Source of the DNA: Solea solea
Taxonomy: Eukaryota > Chordata > Actinopteri > Pleuronectiformes > Soleidae
Length of the DNA: 64,000 nucleotides
Direction of reading: 5' to 3'
Assembly: GCF_958295425.1 (NCBI RefSeq)
Contig: NC_081148.1
Coordinates: forward strand, 13,437,360-13,501,359
This document shows positions 23,641 through 36,143 of this stretch, in pieces. A program made the position numbers and the translations under genes. The notes beneath the pieces are model-generated. The model was not told the DNA's origin. It made no database searches and saw only the letters and a list, made by a program, of their open reading frames with translations. The first letter of the stretch is position 1. Each line of letters opens with the position of its first letter.

Positions 23641-25986
23641 TCACAGTGACATTATAATGTTCTGGGGGAGAAAAATCATAAATCACACGACAGATTGTGA
23701 CCATATTCCCTGCAACTTATAGCAGAGACAAAAAAGAAAATGCATGGTGTCATTCCGATTTTTTTTAATCGTCCTAATTGTCCTCTGTATCATCAGTATA
23801 ATAGAAAGCGGTTGGTGCACACATTTCTCACAGTGGCCACTTATCTAATGACACAGTGCTCTTCATGTGGTTGGTCAAATCACTACTTCCCACAACTGGA
23901 TACGCTCAAGGAAGCAAATTCAAGACAGACGACAGAATAGAAACGTATCAGGCGACTCAAGCTGACATCTGAAACCCACGGCAGCCGCGTCACTGGGTAA
24001 CATAGCTCTTTTTGTTGAAATGATAATTATGATAATTGTTCTGTGAACTGTAGCATTGTGGAGTTGTAATAGTTGCTCTCCCCACATCAGGAACTACTAG
24101 GATCTCTGCACTGGCTTGCCAAAACCACAGAGTTTAAACAACTCTGAAGATGACAAGACAAGGAGAACGAAGGGAAGGGGTGAGTGAAACAAAGAGTGAG
24201 GCATACTATAGGGTCCCATAAAGACTTTCACATGTACTGTGCCCCGTATGTTTCATTTTTTTTCTGACTGTGGCTTGGCTTGGCTGCCTCTCAAGGAAAT
24301 TCTAGAATCATTTCCATAGGAGGAGAAGCGGGGGTAGAAGTTTGATTCAGACTTTTTCTTTACCTGTTTTCGGTGTGAGGTTCAGTATCGTTGATATATG
24401 GCGGAGGAGGGGCACCGTATAAACTTTTATAACATCCTTCACAGGACACACTAGATCCTTGAACACATATATCACATTAACCTCTTCAATGCTTCTCTAT
24501 GGTCACATGGTAGTGATGACAGAGGTGCTATTCATAGACAGGCAAAAAAAAACCAGTCCTCACCTTTGGTGGTGCTCTCTGTATGACTTACAAATACAAC
24601 ACTCCCTCATATCAAATGCTCAGTAATCTCATGCACGACAATGGTTAAAGGTCTTTTTTTTTTCCATAATGTTTGTTGCTTCATTGTATTCTGAAAGAAT
24701 GTTGTCACTTCTCAGTGCCACGTCAGTAATCTGCTCTGCGATGATTCCTTGAGACAATCTGATACTTTGGAGCGATTTTTCTTTGACTCGCGCGCTCTGC
24801 AGCTACACAATCCTCCCTCTGAACAAGGTCTCAGCTTCTTTGGTGGAAGCTCTCAGTCAGCATGTGGGTCCTCTGAAAGCTGTTTGTTTAGCACACTCGC
24901 TCCTTTTCGCAAGCATTTGTCTTTATCCAAGTGCATTTGCCCTCAGAATCCCGTCCACTTTGGCTGCATGTTTGCAGAAAGGAAGCTTGAGATTAGGCCT
25001 TTTATTTCCTGCAAACATTCCCTGCTCGCAATTGTTTGTCTTTTACTTCAGCTTAAAACATTACGTTTTTCTGGCACACAGCAAAGCTATACACCATACA
25101 CCATGATTGCACATGCTAACTTGTGCACACGTGTTCCATGGCGTGTTCCGCGCATGCATATGTACTCTATCTCATATTCTGTACCAGTAGTGGCAATCTC
25201 TCACCAGGAGTTCACCCCAGTTGTATGATTTGAGTTCTGACTTGTACATGTATGGGTACCAGCTGACTTCCTCAATATGATATCCTCAAGCAATCTCCAA
25301 GGCAACCATCCCTTTTTTTGTTTGTCAAACAAACAAAAAAAATAAATATAAGAAGTACATGTATTGTATTTCTATCCAGATCTGTGCAGATGGAAGTTTG
25401 AACAGGGCCAGACAAGTTCCAGTCTCGATGCTACATCCATCAGCTCCTAAAGTGTATATAAAAAGCAAATCGTGCCCAGGAAAAAAAGCACAGATTTAGG
25501 GCTTGTGCGTGTTCAAAAATGATATGACACAGATGCTCTTTAAACTCTAAACATTAGACAGGATGTCTGTCCGTTCAGCTGAAAGCTGTGCTCTGCGTGT
25601 GCAGAAAAGCATTGAGGGTTAGATTGCATTCTGGGTCTTTTCCTTCTAAATCCCCACTTCATATTCAGTGTCCTCTCTGTCTCTGGCGAGTGCCGGGTTT
25701 TTTCCCCGAGCTCTTTGTTAGCACTCCGATCTGTCAAGAGGTGATGCAGCGCAGCTGAGCTTCTTTTTTCTGAATTTCCTGGGGATGTAGCTTATGACCG
25801 GAGGAAGAAATGATTCCATACATCATGTTTGCGCTCTCTCTGTGTGCTCTCTTTAAGCGTATTCTGTCGGGTCATCTTGTGTGTCCTGCACCGAATGTGT
25901 CAGCATGTCGAAATTCACATAAAACTATTGGACAAAAAAAAATTTAACCAAATCATTAACCATGAACACACACCCACAAACACCCC

Positions 25987-26019
25987 GGGGGGGAGGGGGC
26001 GGGGGGAGAGAGAGAGAGC
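25987..26019. repeat. G-rich tract with (GA)n, quadruplex-prone
   Basis: G runs of 7, 5 and 6 are separated by single A and C, then a GA repeat follows. Four G-triplets can be formed, so the + strand could fold into a G-quadruplex. Confidence 0.8.
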
Positions 26020-29000
26020 AGGTATGATACTGGCACACTCCCAGCTCCCAGCTCATGAAAAGATCAATTCTAATTTCTGGGTCTAATTTGGGAAATTCAC
26101 ATGTGGAAAATACGTGCATGTTGCCAGGTTTGTATCAAGATTTCCAGTGCTTTAGCAGTGTTAATGGCTGGGCTGTGAATTGTCACCATGGCGATGGTCA
26201 AACGTGGTCAGGCTGGTGACGTACCAATGTGAATCTGTCCAAGGCAAATAGCAGGCGTGTGTGCGTGTGTTGTGTGGGGCGTGGTGAAAGTCCTCTTCCC
26301 GCCTTCTCTCTGGCTCCTGAGAAGTAGGCATTGGTGAGAATGGAGGGTCAATGCCAGGTTCATACTGTATTTCTTCGCTCACAATGGAGGACTTTGGCAA
26401 ACTTGCAGGGTCTAGTCTCTCAGTGTCACTGGCACGACCTCTGATTCTCACCAGGTCAGCGGCAGCTTGGTGTGATAATGATGTGACTGGTGCTGTGCGA
26501 GTACAACTCAGGTTTTATAGCGTAATGCTGTCAAGACGGAGGGTGGCCTGCTGGACACGTTTGTGACTGAACGGTTGCAAGTTCAGTCCAAACAAAAGCC
26601 AGAATCCTGTGTTTGCTGCCGAGTCTGACACTTAACTAAAACCAGCCATCCATGAAAACGTGCAAACCACTCAGGAGGAGCTGTATTTCTGTGAAAACAA
26701 TTTTCTTTAATTGGTGTGACAAGGTTTGGACTGTGACATCAGCCACTGCTCCACCTTTATTTTCATTTTTTTTTTTCTTTTTTTTTTACAAACACATCCG
26801 TATGTGGGAGTTGATGTCCCATGGTGTTTGCTCACATCTTAATTCCCTCCGTGCCTCGACTGGCTCGGCCCCCCGTACAGGAACTGCAGCAGCCGTGTAG
26901 CGGGGCTGCGCTGCTGGAGGGCAGGAACTCGCTGAACAGGAGGGAGAGCTCCTAATTGGCCTGAATGGCTGCAATCAGTGCCAATAAGAGATAAGCGTCG
27001 GATTGCTCTCCAGATCGGCAGCGATAGCATTGTGCAGTGTGACCGGGCTACGACTGCGCTGTTGACCAAACAGAGAGCAGGTGTGCAAGCTCGCTCATGC
27101 TCAGGTGGCCTTTCCTGCAACCCCATGAACAAACACAGTAAATGCTTGAATTGCTCTGCACAATATACTCATATGAGGGGAAACATCCATATCTGTATGA
27201 CTGGCTCGTTCCCGTGTTATAGCTCGTCTGCTGTATGGAGGAATGTGTTTATAAATGTTGGAACAAAGGCTGTTTCTAGCTGCTTCCTTCATGCCTAATT
27301 GCTCTGTATTGACTTATAGGGGCCTGGTCACATGGCTGTTGGCAGCGACCTGCAATCTATCACTGCTCACCTTTTTTTCATGGATCACAGAGTGACAGCT
27401 AGTGAACAGCGAGCCTAATCTTTTGCCTCTGGAGCGAACATTTCTCTTTTAACAATCCTGTAAATCGCTGTGTTTGATTTTTGTCTTGACATCATGGAAT
27501 ATGTTATTGAATGAAGCCACTCGAAGCTTTTCATGTGTCACGTACCAGTAGTAAGAGACATCACTGTGTGAAAGTACACGGTTTGAAATGATGTGTGAAA
27601 AATGAAGAACGCTTTGGGATAACATGTGAAAACCACTTGAGGAAATGGCATTTTAGCCGTATGGCATTTGGCGATACCAGGCTGCTCGAGTCAGAGCCAT
27701 ACGTGTATAAATACGCTTATAACCATCTTGGCAAGCGCCGCCCGACAATAATGGCCTCCAGATGGCGAAAGGAAAAATGGAGGAATGTTAACAAAATTCA
27801 CATTTCGCACTGTAAACAAAGGAAGAGAAATAGGAAGATGAATAAGCAATAACAGTGAAACAAACAATATTTCACCACTTACCCGCGTAGGCTTTTCTTT
27901 TCTGTTTGTTCAAGCGCATACATTCTCCATAAGTCACTCTGTTTGGCATTCATCATTTTAATGATGCATCTATGAATGATTGATTTCTGGAAAATAAACA
28001 GCCATGGCTCAGAAAAAATGTGTTGCGGCAGCTCACGAAAAGTCAAATTTGTTGTGTGCTCATCAGCTCGCTCACATACTGTTGGCTGTGTACACCTGAG
28101 TTTCACTCACGCAGGGCGACTTTTTTAGATACATGAGGAAGAGGGACTTACAGAAGGGGGTATCACATCCTGTGCCAGAGCGCTGCACTCTGTTTCCAAA
28201 GCCAGAAGAAGTGATGGGTGTGCTTGGATAATGAGGGGGGTCAGTATCAGGGGGTGAATGCATTTGGGGATAAGCCACGGCTAATGACGAGGAAGTCCGA
28301 CGTGGCTTTGATCTACATGGGTCCTTTGGCACGTCGGGAGAAAGCTGTGTACTATACCAAAGGAAACCCCTAATCTTCTTAGGGATACGCTTAACATTCC
28401 TCTACTCTTGGGGACCAAAAAGAGTGCTCCATCTCTCTGTCTGTCCTTTTTATGGGTATGATTCAAAACAGTCTGCAGGCCTGCATCCTATTTTGCTGTT
28501 GGTTTTAAGGGAACGCCATAGAGCTGTGGGTTGGTGGGTTGGCAGCTTGATGTAAGGAAGTCCTCTTTTGCTCAGTGTGGGACGATTTCCTTTAAGCTGA
28601 AACTTTTTGGTGGGTTTCGGGGAGATTTCCGCATCGGTCACTGGCATCACATAGCTGACACTAATCCTTCAGAGGAAATTTTGATTTCATTTTGGACGTG
28701 GAAGTCGTTCCTTTTTTAAGCGGGCATCATTATCACTTCCAAATGATTGATTTCCCTTTCATTTCTACAGATGTTTTTTGTTTTATTTTTTTCTACAAAA
28801 CTATTCTTTTTGTCTTTTTGTCTGCAGTGGTCGGAAGGTATTTATAGCTGTAATATTTCCAATTAGACTGAATTGGCCTGAGTGACGTTCAGCACTGTGC
28901 GTTGAGGCATTTGAGAAAGGACAGAGCTGGAAATTATAGTGGCCATGCCAGTCTGCTGCCTGTCTGCATGCCAGTGAAGGAGAAAAGCCCAGAAAGTAGC

Positions 29001-31410
29001 AACAGCAATGGAAAATATGGAGTCGTCCTTTTCTCCCCTGGGTGGACGGGCATTCTGACTCACCAAACAACTGAAATGAGTTCAGCTTAGTTCGCAGCAG
29101 GGAATGTTTTCTATCAACACTTCCCCCTTATGTTTTCTTGCTGTTTTTACACTTCCATACCCACAGATGCAGATGGTGTGTGTTTTTTTAACGGTACATC
29201 CATGTAGAATGAGGGTGGTGGAGCAGAGAGCTTCTCTGGTCAGTCAAACTGGGGAACCAGGGGAAAGTGATGGACCCACAGAACCCTCCGTCCTGCTTGC
29301 TGTAAAGCCCACAGAGCATTAGCCAGCCAAGGCCTGCGTGTCTGCAGGGGCTTAGGCTTGCCTTCATTCCTACTTCTACAGCCAAAGCCAATAGCCCTCC
29401 AGGGCATGAGGAGAGAGGAATGCACTCCAACCCTCCACCCTTCTCTCCTCTTTCCCTCCGGAGGAGTTGGGATGGAGGCCCCTTTATGGAAAGCAACCAA
29501 GACCCTAAGGCACCAGATCTCTCTGTTTTTCATCCCTTTCTTTACCTCCTCACCCTTTGCTCCTTTTCTCTCCTTTGATTTGAGGGTTGTTTGCAGTGGT
29601 AGAACACACAGTGCAGCATGGCCACAGCCTTCTGCAAGGCTGTGGTAAGCTGGGCTGGGGCCCCTGATAAGGGCTGCACCCGGCTGCTGTGAGGGCCATG
29701 AGAGCACAAACATTACGCCACTGAGTAAACGGACCCTGGGGCCCACGTCTAAGCGCCTTTGTTATTATGGCTCACATGTAGCTGGGTCAAAAAGGACAGA
29801 GAATGCAGCTCATATGGCTGGCTTATCACAAAATCCAATTCCAGACCAGACCCCCCTTTTTTTCTTTTTTAGAGAGATTTTAGTAAAAGCTAATTATAAC
29901 AGCAGGACTGAAAGGGCATTTTGGGGATTGTCTGCTCCAGATTTCTGTCTGTGTTGTTTGTTTGACTGTGATAAACCAGATTAATCATTTATGTTGATTA
30001 TTGGCTTGTGATATTAATGTTTAATTAAGAAGGAAATGGCTCTCCTCAAACCTCTGTTAATCTCACTGAGACCAGTCGTATCTTGCACTGCTGTGGGAAA
30101 AACCTACAACTCTGCTTTTGTTAATCTGTAGTTGGAATTGCAGGATTTTCTCTACACTCTACACTTTCCTGTGTTAGGTTGAATCAAAAGGATAATTTGC
30201 ATATATATTCAGGGACAGGTGCCAAGACTCAAAGCAACAAACAAAAAGATCCCACACAAGGACTCAATATTGTACATTTGTCAGTGCAAGTTGGACAGTA
30301 ATGGGGTCGTTTTGTTTGATGCTTTAAATCTTACTTTCAATATACTCGACTTTTAATTGCAGTGGTTGAGATTTCAGCACCATCACCAGCACAGAGGGAT
30401 AACATATGTCATATTTGAGTTTGTTTCGCACTCATCTCCACATCGTCCTTCCTTGTTTCTGGTGGTGCAGGATAGAGGGGGAAAGAGGAAGCAAGCGGAT
30501 AAATATCTGGGAAAAGAGTCGAGCAAGTTGTCCAAACATTGTCAGCCGTGTTCCTATGCTTTTAAGAACAATGTCCTTATGTTTCTGTGTGTTCTGTCTG
30601 AGGTGACTCTGGTTCGTGTCCTGGACCGCGGCGCTGGCTCTGCACCATCTCTGCTGATGCCTCGCAGGCAGAAAAAAAAAACAGGCAGTTTCTCTTTTTT
30701 GAACTGTGCACAAAATGCAGCTAATTTGGGAATATAAATCTATGTCTTTACATGTACTACTGTATGTGGGATTATTTCCTGCTGATTGGACAAACATACT
30801 ATTGCCTAAGCAATGCGTCTTGTCGACCACCGTGGAATTCATGAGGCATGTTATTTTTCTTCCAAATGATGACTTTGCTGGAATTTGCCCTTAAGGACAC
30901 AGTGCCAGCGACCCGAGTCACAAGCTCTGTTTGCACATGCCAAACACGCCAACACCAGCGTCTTTGCTGCTCCGGTATTTTATTGGAAGTCGAGGTCACT
31001 CAGCTGTTCCAAGTTCCTCTCTCAGTCCAGACTGCGCAGACGGAACAGCCTTACCTCGGTAAACCCGCTGCATGTAATAAAAACTGATGACGGATCCGTC
31101 ATTAGAGCGACACATAGTAGCCATTTGCAGCCTTAATCTGTCAAACACAAGTGACCTTGGGATGTACGTGTATGTGCGTGCATTCCTGACTGTGCCTGTG
31201 ATGAATATGAATATGAGCATTTGTGTTTTTCTCCCAAAGGAGAAACAAATGTGGTTTATTTGATTTCTGCACACTAATGAGAGTGGGAGCCTTATTCACA
31301 CTGTGTGATGAACATGTGAGACCAAATGCTTTAGAGTATATGAAAATATATGCGTTATTTTGACTAGAAATGATATATATATTGTTGCTTTTTGTGAGAA
31401 TAATTGATCC

Positions 31411-31471
31411 AGGGTGGAACAGTGGTAAGCACAACTGCCTGACAGCAAGAAGGTCCCAATTCCTGGTTCAG
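31411..31471 (+). mobile_element. SINE head fragment (decayed)
   Basis: The sequence GTGGAACAGTGGTAAGCAC followed by GACAGCAAGAAGGTCC resembles the tRNA-like head of the SINE at 3762, but box B is degraded (CTGGTTCAG). The matching tail lies 366 bp downstream at about 31838, so this is probably one element split by an insertion or by decay. Confidence 0.55.
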
Positions 31472-31837
31472 TTAAGAAACAGTGCAAAGGGAAAGTAGCT
31501 ACTTCGCCTGTAATAGAGAAATATACAACTGCAACATTGTGAATAGAACCAGAAGTAAAGGACATTAATGTTTATTACAGATATAAGATGATAATTATCG
31601 AGTCTCAGTAGAGGAAAGTTTGTATGATTTACCAATATTTTTACTAAGATATCTGCATAAGCTTTTCTTATTCTGTCATTAGATGACTAAAAGTACATTT
31701 TCACATATTTGATGTGGTTTAATTTTCTGACCTGCTTATGTGTTCTTCCACTATTTCCCAATTGAGCATTGTACTGCATCCAGTTACACTGATTACCATT
31801 AAATCTTATATGTTCATGCCTTATGTGCCCGGCTTTA

Positions 31838-31966
31838 AAATGCCCCTAGGTGTGAATGTGAGTATGAATGGTTGTGTGTGTATTTTAGCTCTGTGAGACT
31901 GGGAACCTGTCCTAGGGGTGGACACAGCCTCTCACCCAATGACAGCTGGGATATGCTCCAACACAG
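31838..31966 (+). mobile_element. SINE/L2 tail fragment (decayed)
   Basis: The order of motifs matches the SINE tail: a TGTGAATGTGAGTATGAATG stretch, then GGGAACCTGTCCTAGGG, then CAGCTGGGATATGCTCC. Divergence is higher than in the copies at 3762 or 8254, suggesting an older insertion. It is probably the other half of the element whose head is at 31411. Confidence 0.6.
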
Positions 31967-32280
31967 CTATGCTACAACCTTTGTTGTATTTGTAGTATAG
32001 TTTGAGACTCACCTTCTTAACCCATGATATAAGTTATTCTGGATACTTTCACATTGCACTAGGCAAACGATTGACGACCTCGAGCTCTCCAAAGGTGTCC
32101 AAAGGATGGAATTTCTCCTGTACGTGTGTTTCGATGAATGTTTATGTACATTTTCATACATCCAGGCAAGCTGGAATCCGACATGTCGCAACAGTGATGT
32201 GAGGTTTTTATACGGTCTATAAATCAAGGTCAACTTTGAATTCAGTTGAGCATCCGGGAGGCTTGAGCAATCATGCCTTT

Positions 32281-32306
32281 AAAAAAAAAAAAAAAAGAAA
32301 AAAAAA
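32281..32306. repeat. A-rich tract
   Basis: A run of A with a single G, 26 bp. Confidence 0.9.
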
Positions 32307-33103
32307 GTTGGAACATTGCTATTTGTCATAAATAACACTTTGACAAAATCAATTTATTATACGTTCACTTTTAGTCTTTTGAAACAGTTGAAAGAGCTGA
32401 AGAGGAGCCAAGGTTCTTCATATCCCACACCAACATTTGCTAAATAGTGTCTCAGTGAGCTCTTATTTTCACCACTGACTCCTTCGGGCTAATTAACATG
32501 ACAAATGAATATCTGAAAACCTAATGGAAATGTGTGCTGGGTCCAAGCAAAACACTGTATTTCCACAGGTTTTTAATTCCTCATCACTCATTACGAGCAA
32601 GTCATTGAAGGCTCTTGCTAAGATGTTAGCGGGCATGTAATGGCTGTGCTTTTATTTAATGGGAAGCTCTTAAAGGCTTTTCTTACTGATCATTTCTGCC
32701 CTCTTTTTAAATATAAATTTTACCTCTGATACTCAGGAGCCATTAGGCAATGTTTTTCTTACATTTTATGGTTTTAATATATTTAAAAAAAAGAAAAAAG
32801 CCACCAATGCCTCTGTATGGCTTCATTTGTGAGCGTACACTGTGCCCTCTATTGTCTCATACCAGAGAAAGTATTACTAAACTTATCTCCTCCCCCCTCG
32901 TTGCCCTTCATAATGGGGAATTTCATTTACTGGGGAAGTGATCCGTTTTGTCGGAGCATAAATTGCAGATAATTGTGCCGTTTGGACGCTGGACAGCAGG
33001 GTCGCTAGACGAACAGCGAGGCTGGGTGAAAGTGGATGCCTGGGAGTTCATGGTTGGCTGAAGCTAAATGCACAGTGTGTATGTGGCCGCGTGCTTTCAC
33101 TTG

Positions 33104-33124
33104 GTGTGTGTGTGTGTGTGTGTG

Positions 33125-33159
<35 letters not shown>

Positions 33160-33214
33160 GTGTGTGTGTGTGTGTGTGTACTCTGTGTGTGTGTGTGTGT
33201 GTGAGAGAGAGAGC
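33104..33214. repeat. Interrupted (TG)n microsatellite
   Basis: Four TG tracts are separated by GTACTG or GTACTCTG breaks, ending in GAGAGAGAGAG. It is the longest TG-rich block in the window. Cys/Val-rich open frames here are artefacts of the repeat. Confidence 0.95.
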
Positions 33215-36059
33215 GCTCCTCCCCGTGTTTGTTCTTCTATTCACAGTGGGTTTAAAAACAGGCCGACCCTGGCCGAGGAGTATACTTTTAACTGTATGTA
33301 ATTGTTCTCTACAATAACAGCCACCATGTTTGCTCTGGCAGCGCTCAGTGAACAGGCCGTGTGAGAGGCGCTCCACTCCAGCAATGCGAGGCCCGTGTTT
33401 TATTTTCTTTCGGTATCTTGCTTCACTACGGATTGGCAAGATGTGCGAGGGCAGTGGGAGTGCATGGAGATATCTGCAAGGCGTTGCTGTGTATTCCCAA
33501 GCACTTTTCCCCTCAAACATCCAACTTTCTTCTTTTTTTTTCCTCAAACAAAATCGTTAAGCTCGACAAATGTCCCTTCTCTCTTCGACGTATACCAGCA
33601 GGTACATTGTGAGCTGCTGCTGCTGGTATTTCACCTGAGGTGAGGTGACGTCCGAGCACAGTCAGGTGCAGGGCGTCATACATGCCCCGAGACTCCACAG
33701 AGGAGCTTAAGTTTTAGACTGACAGCTCCTTAAAGCCCAGGCCCTGGGGCTGAACCAGGTGTGAGAGAGTGAAGCGCCACAAAAGCCTGATTAGGAGCTT
33801 TTTCCCGTCAGATCCCCAGTCAAACTCATTAGAATGACTTATGACATGGGTGTCTGTCGGAAGACAGGTTGATTCATCAGCTTGCAGATAATTCTCTCCA
33901 CTCTGGCGATGCCTTTGACGTTCTTCTACAAATGATACAGGCGCGTACGTTATTTAAGCGTAAGCCTGGCGATGTGCTGCATTTATTGTACTGTCAGCAA
34001 GTCCGAGGAAAACAGCAAACCACTGAAAGGTGATGCTACCGTAACAAATAAAGTCTGATGTCGTATTCCTCTTTATGTGATTCCCGAAACCTTTTAAAAT
34101 ACATTAATGAGCTGCACTGTGATCTGTTTGGTTTTTTTTCTTCATTTACAAATAATTATTTAAACCTGTTGTGTGTAATGAGATCCGGTTTTAACTATGA
34201 CTACCAAGTCCTGACATTTCTGGTGTGCTTTATTCTTGGCTTACTGGCAAACTAAGTGGTTTACAATCTGTCCAAACTGCGAGCTTGTTATGAAACCTCT
34301 CTGATTGCTTGACTGCACAGTTTGTTGTCCCGGAATCCAAGTTGTGATCAGGTGGAATTTTCCTTAAGGTGTTAAGGTGTCAGAGTTAGTTAGAGGCCTC
34401 CACTCCTATAGGGCAGCATCACTACATCAATTCCTGTCAGCACTGGCAGCAGGAAATCCTTCAAGGCACAAAGGCATCATCAGCCGAGCCATGTGCCGAG
34501 CCACCACAGCTCAGTGTTTCGGGCAATTTTGAGAAACATTTCCCAGGAGCAAAAGAACATACCCTCTGTCTCCTTCGCTCATGTCAGCCAATGTGTGTCT
34601 AAACTGCAGCCTGTGATGCAGCACTACACTTGTAAAAGGTCAAATAGGACACGCTCTTTTACTTTTAATAGGTATTTTTCACCACAGATTATAGAAACAC
34701 TCTCAAAGTGTTTCAATATTCTTTTCTATAAACTTTTCTTCTGTGATCAAAATCAAATAATGGAAATAAAATGATCTGATCACAGGTTTATCGTTTATTT
34801 TAAATAATATCACTTACCACAGCGTCTGATAGTTGTGTGTTCTGTGTTGAGGAGCACGTTGAAAGATGATATTAAAGTAAGTCAAAGACATTTTAGCTCC
34901 AACCAAACATTTTCCTGCCGTCAAATATGAATGTGCTGTTTCATTTACCGTGTAGTTGACATCATGTATATGGGAAATAGGCCAAATTCTTTCCTGGTTT
35001 GTTGACCTACTTATTTGCAGTCAGTTAGCGATTCAGCTAAATGTGTAGCAAGTTTAGAAGTGTGCAACTAAACACATTTCAGAGTGAATACCATCACTTT
35101 CACAGCTGTTTTCATGGGGGGGGGGGGGACAACTCAATTTAAAGACACTGTGTCATTCCATTTCCAAATCAACCGAAGCATTACCTGGAAATCTATCTTG
35201 TTTTTACAAAGGTGTTCTTTTCCAGACATAACACCAGCTCTGAGGAAAAGTGCCTTCATTCATTCTTACCAGCAATTTGCTACTGCTGAGTCTAAGTCGC
35301 CCGATGCATCTTTAAGCTAAAGCTCTTACTCACACAACGTGAGTTCACTTTGATCACGCTGAGTCCGAGCACCGCGGAAACACGTGAGGCAACATCTCGG
35401 TAAGAGGTGAAAGTTCAAGAGTCTTCAACTGGACAATGAGGCAATGAAGCTTAACCCCGGAGAGAAACATACCCAGCAAGTCGCCAGTGATTTCATCCAG
35501 GAAAAATACCTGATTAAGCCCAAAGACGCAAGCATGTCTTCACTCGAGGGCCTTTATGTCTGCTTCTGTTTGAACTCCTGAACAAAATGTAACTTCTACG
35601 CCTCTTTGTGAATAATGTAAATGAATCAATGTTTGAGGTTTTTTTTCTTGAACAATTAAACCACAGAAAGACATTATGACCAAACCATAAAATATAGTTT
35701 TACAGAGGAAGGTCTTTTCCTTGCATGCATGTATCTATTTACTGTAAATAGTTACATCCACTGGTCTTGAATGGAAGCGAACACTACTCTCAGAGACTTG
35801 GGAGGGGGGATGTCCTGTAAATGCAGCACTCTTTAGATTGTTGAAGTCTTTGGATAATGCCCCATTAATCTCACCTCTCATGTGTGTTTCCCATCACAAA
35901 GCATTCTGTCTGGATTCTCATGAGAGAATAACACAGTTAATCTTTATGGGTTAGCGCAGCTCCATATGGAAAATTGTCTGGCAGAGAAATCGACTCGACT
36001 TGGCCTGTCCTGACAGGCTGTGGTAGAAAACATTTCAACTCAATGCCTGTCTCCCCTTT

Positions 36060-36143
36060 CCTCTCTCTCTCTCTCTGTCTCGCTCTCTCTTGTGTCTGTG
36101 TGTGTGTTTGTTTGTCTGCATGTGTGTGTGTGTGTGTGTGTGT
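36060..36143. repeat. (CT)n plus (TG)n microsatellite
   Basis: A CT-rich tract runs into interrupted TG and TTTG units and then a perfect TG run. Confidence 0.95.

Larger units (their letters stand above)
14240..26830. other. Intergenic, no gene seen
   Basis: The region contains the microsatellites listed separately and a possible repeat at 23390. Open frames up to 203 residues occur on the minus strand (16480-17091, 18187-18753, 15100-15606) and 159 residues on the plus strand (24749-25228). None has a recognisable domain, splice-site support or matching neighbours, and several run through simple repeats. Two inverted CCAAT boxes (ATTGG at 20694 and 20752) are 58 bp apart. Confidence 0.6.
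26830..34040. other. Intergenic block rich in candidate conserved non-coding elements
   Basis: This stretch has long repeat-poor patches with A/T core motifs, for example CTAATTGG and TGCCAATAAGAGATAAG near 26960, TGATTGAT at 27977 and 28744, TTTAATTAAG at 30020, and GCTAATTAACATGAC at 32489. The decayed SINE pieces near 31.4-32.0 kb and the TG block at 33.1 kb interrupt it. No exon is visible. Confidence 0.45.

Noticed and set aside
24749..25228. 159-residue plus-strand open frame
   Set aside because: It has no recognisable family, no supporting exon structure and a second overlapping frame of similar length; consistent with chance.
33104..33214. Regular spacing reminiscent of a CRISPR-like array
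   Set aside because: It is an interrupted TG microsatellite in a vertebrate genome; there are no unique spacers.
33005..33547. 180-residue minus-strand frame with long His-Thr runs
   Set aside because: The runs are the translation of the (CA)n microsatellite; the rest has no coding signature.
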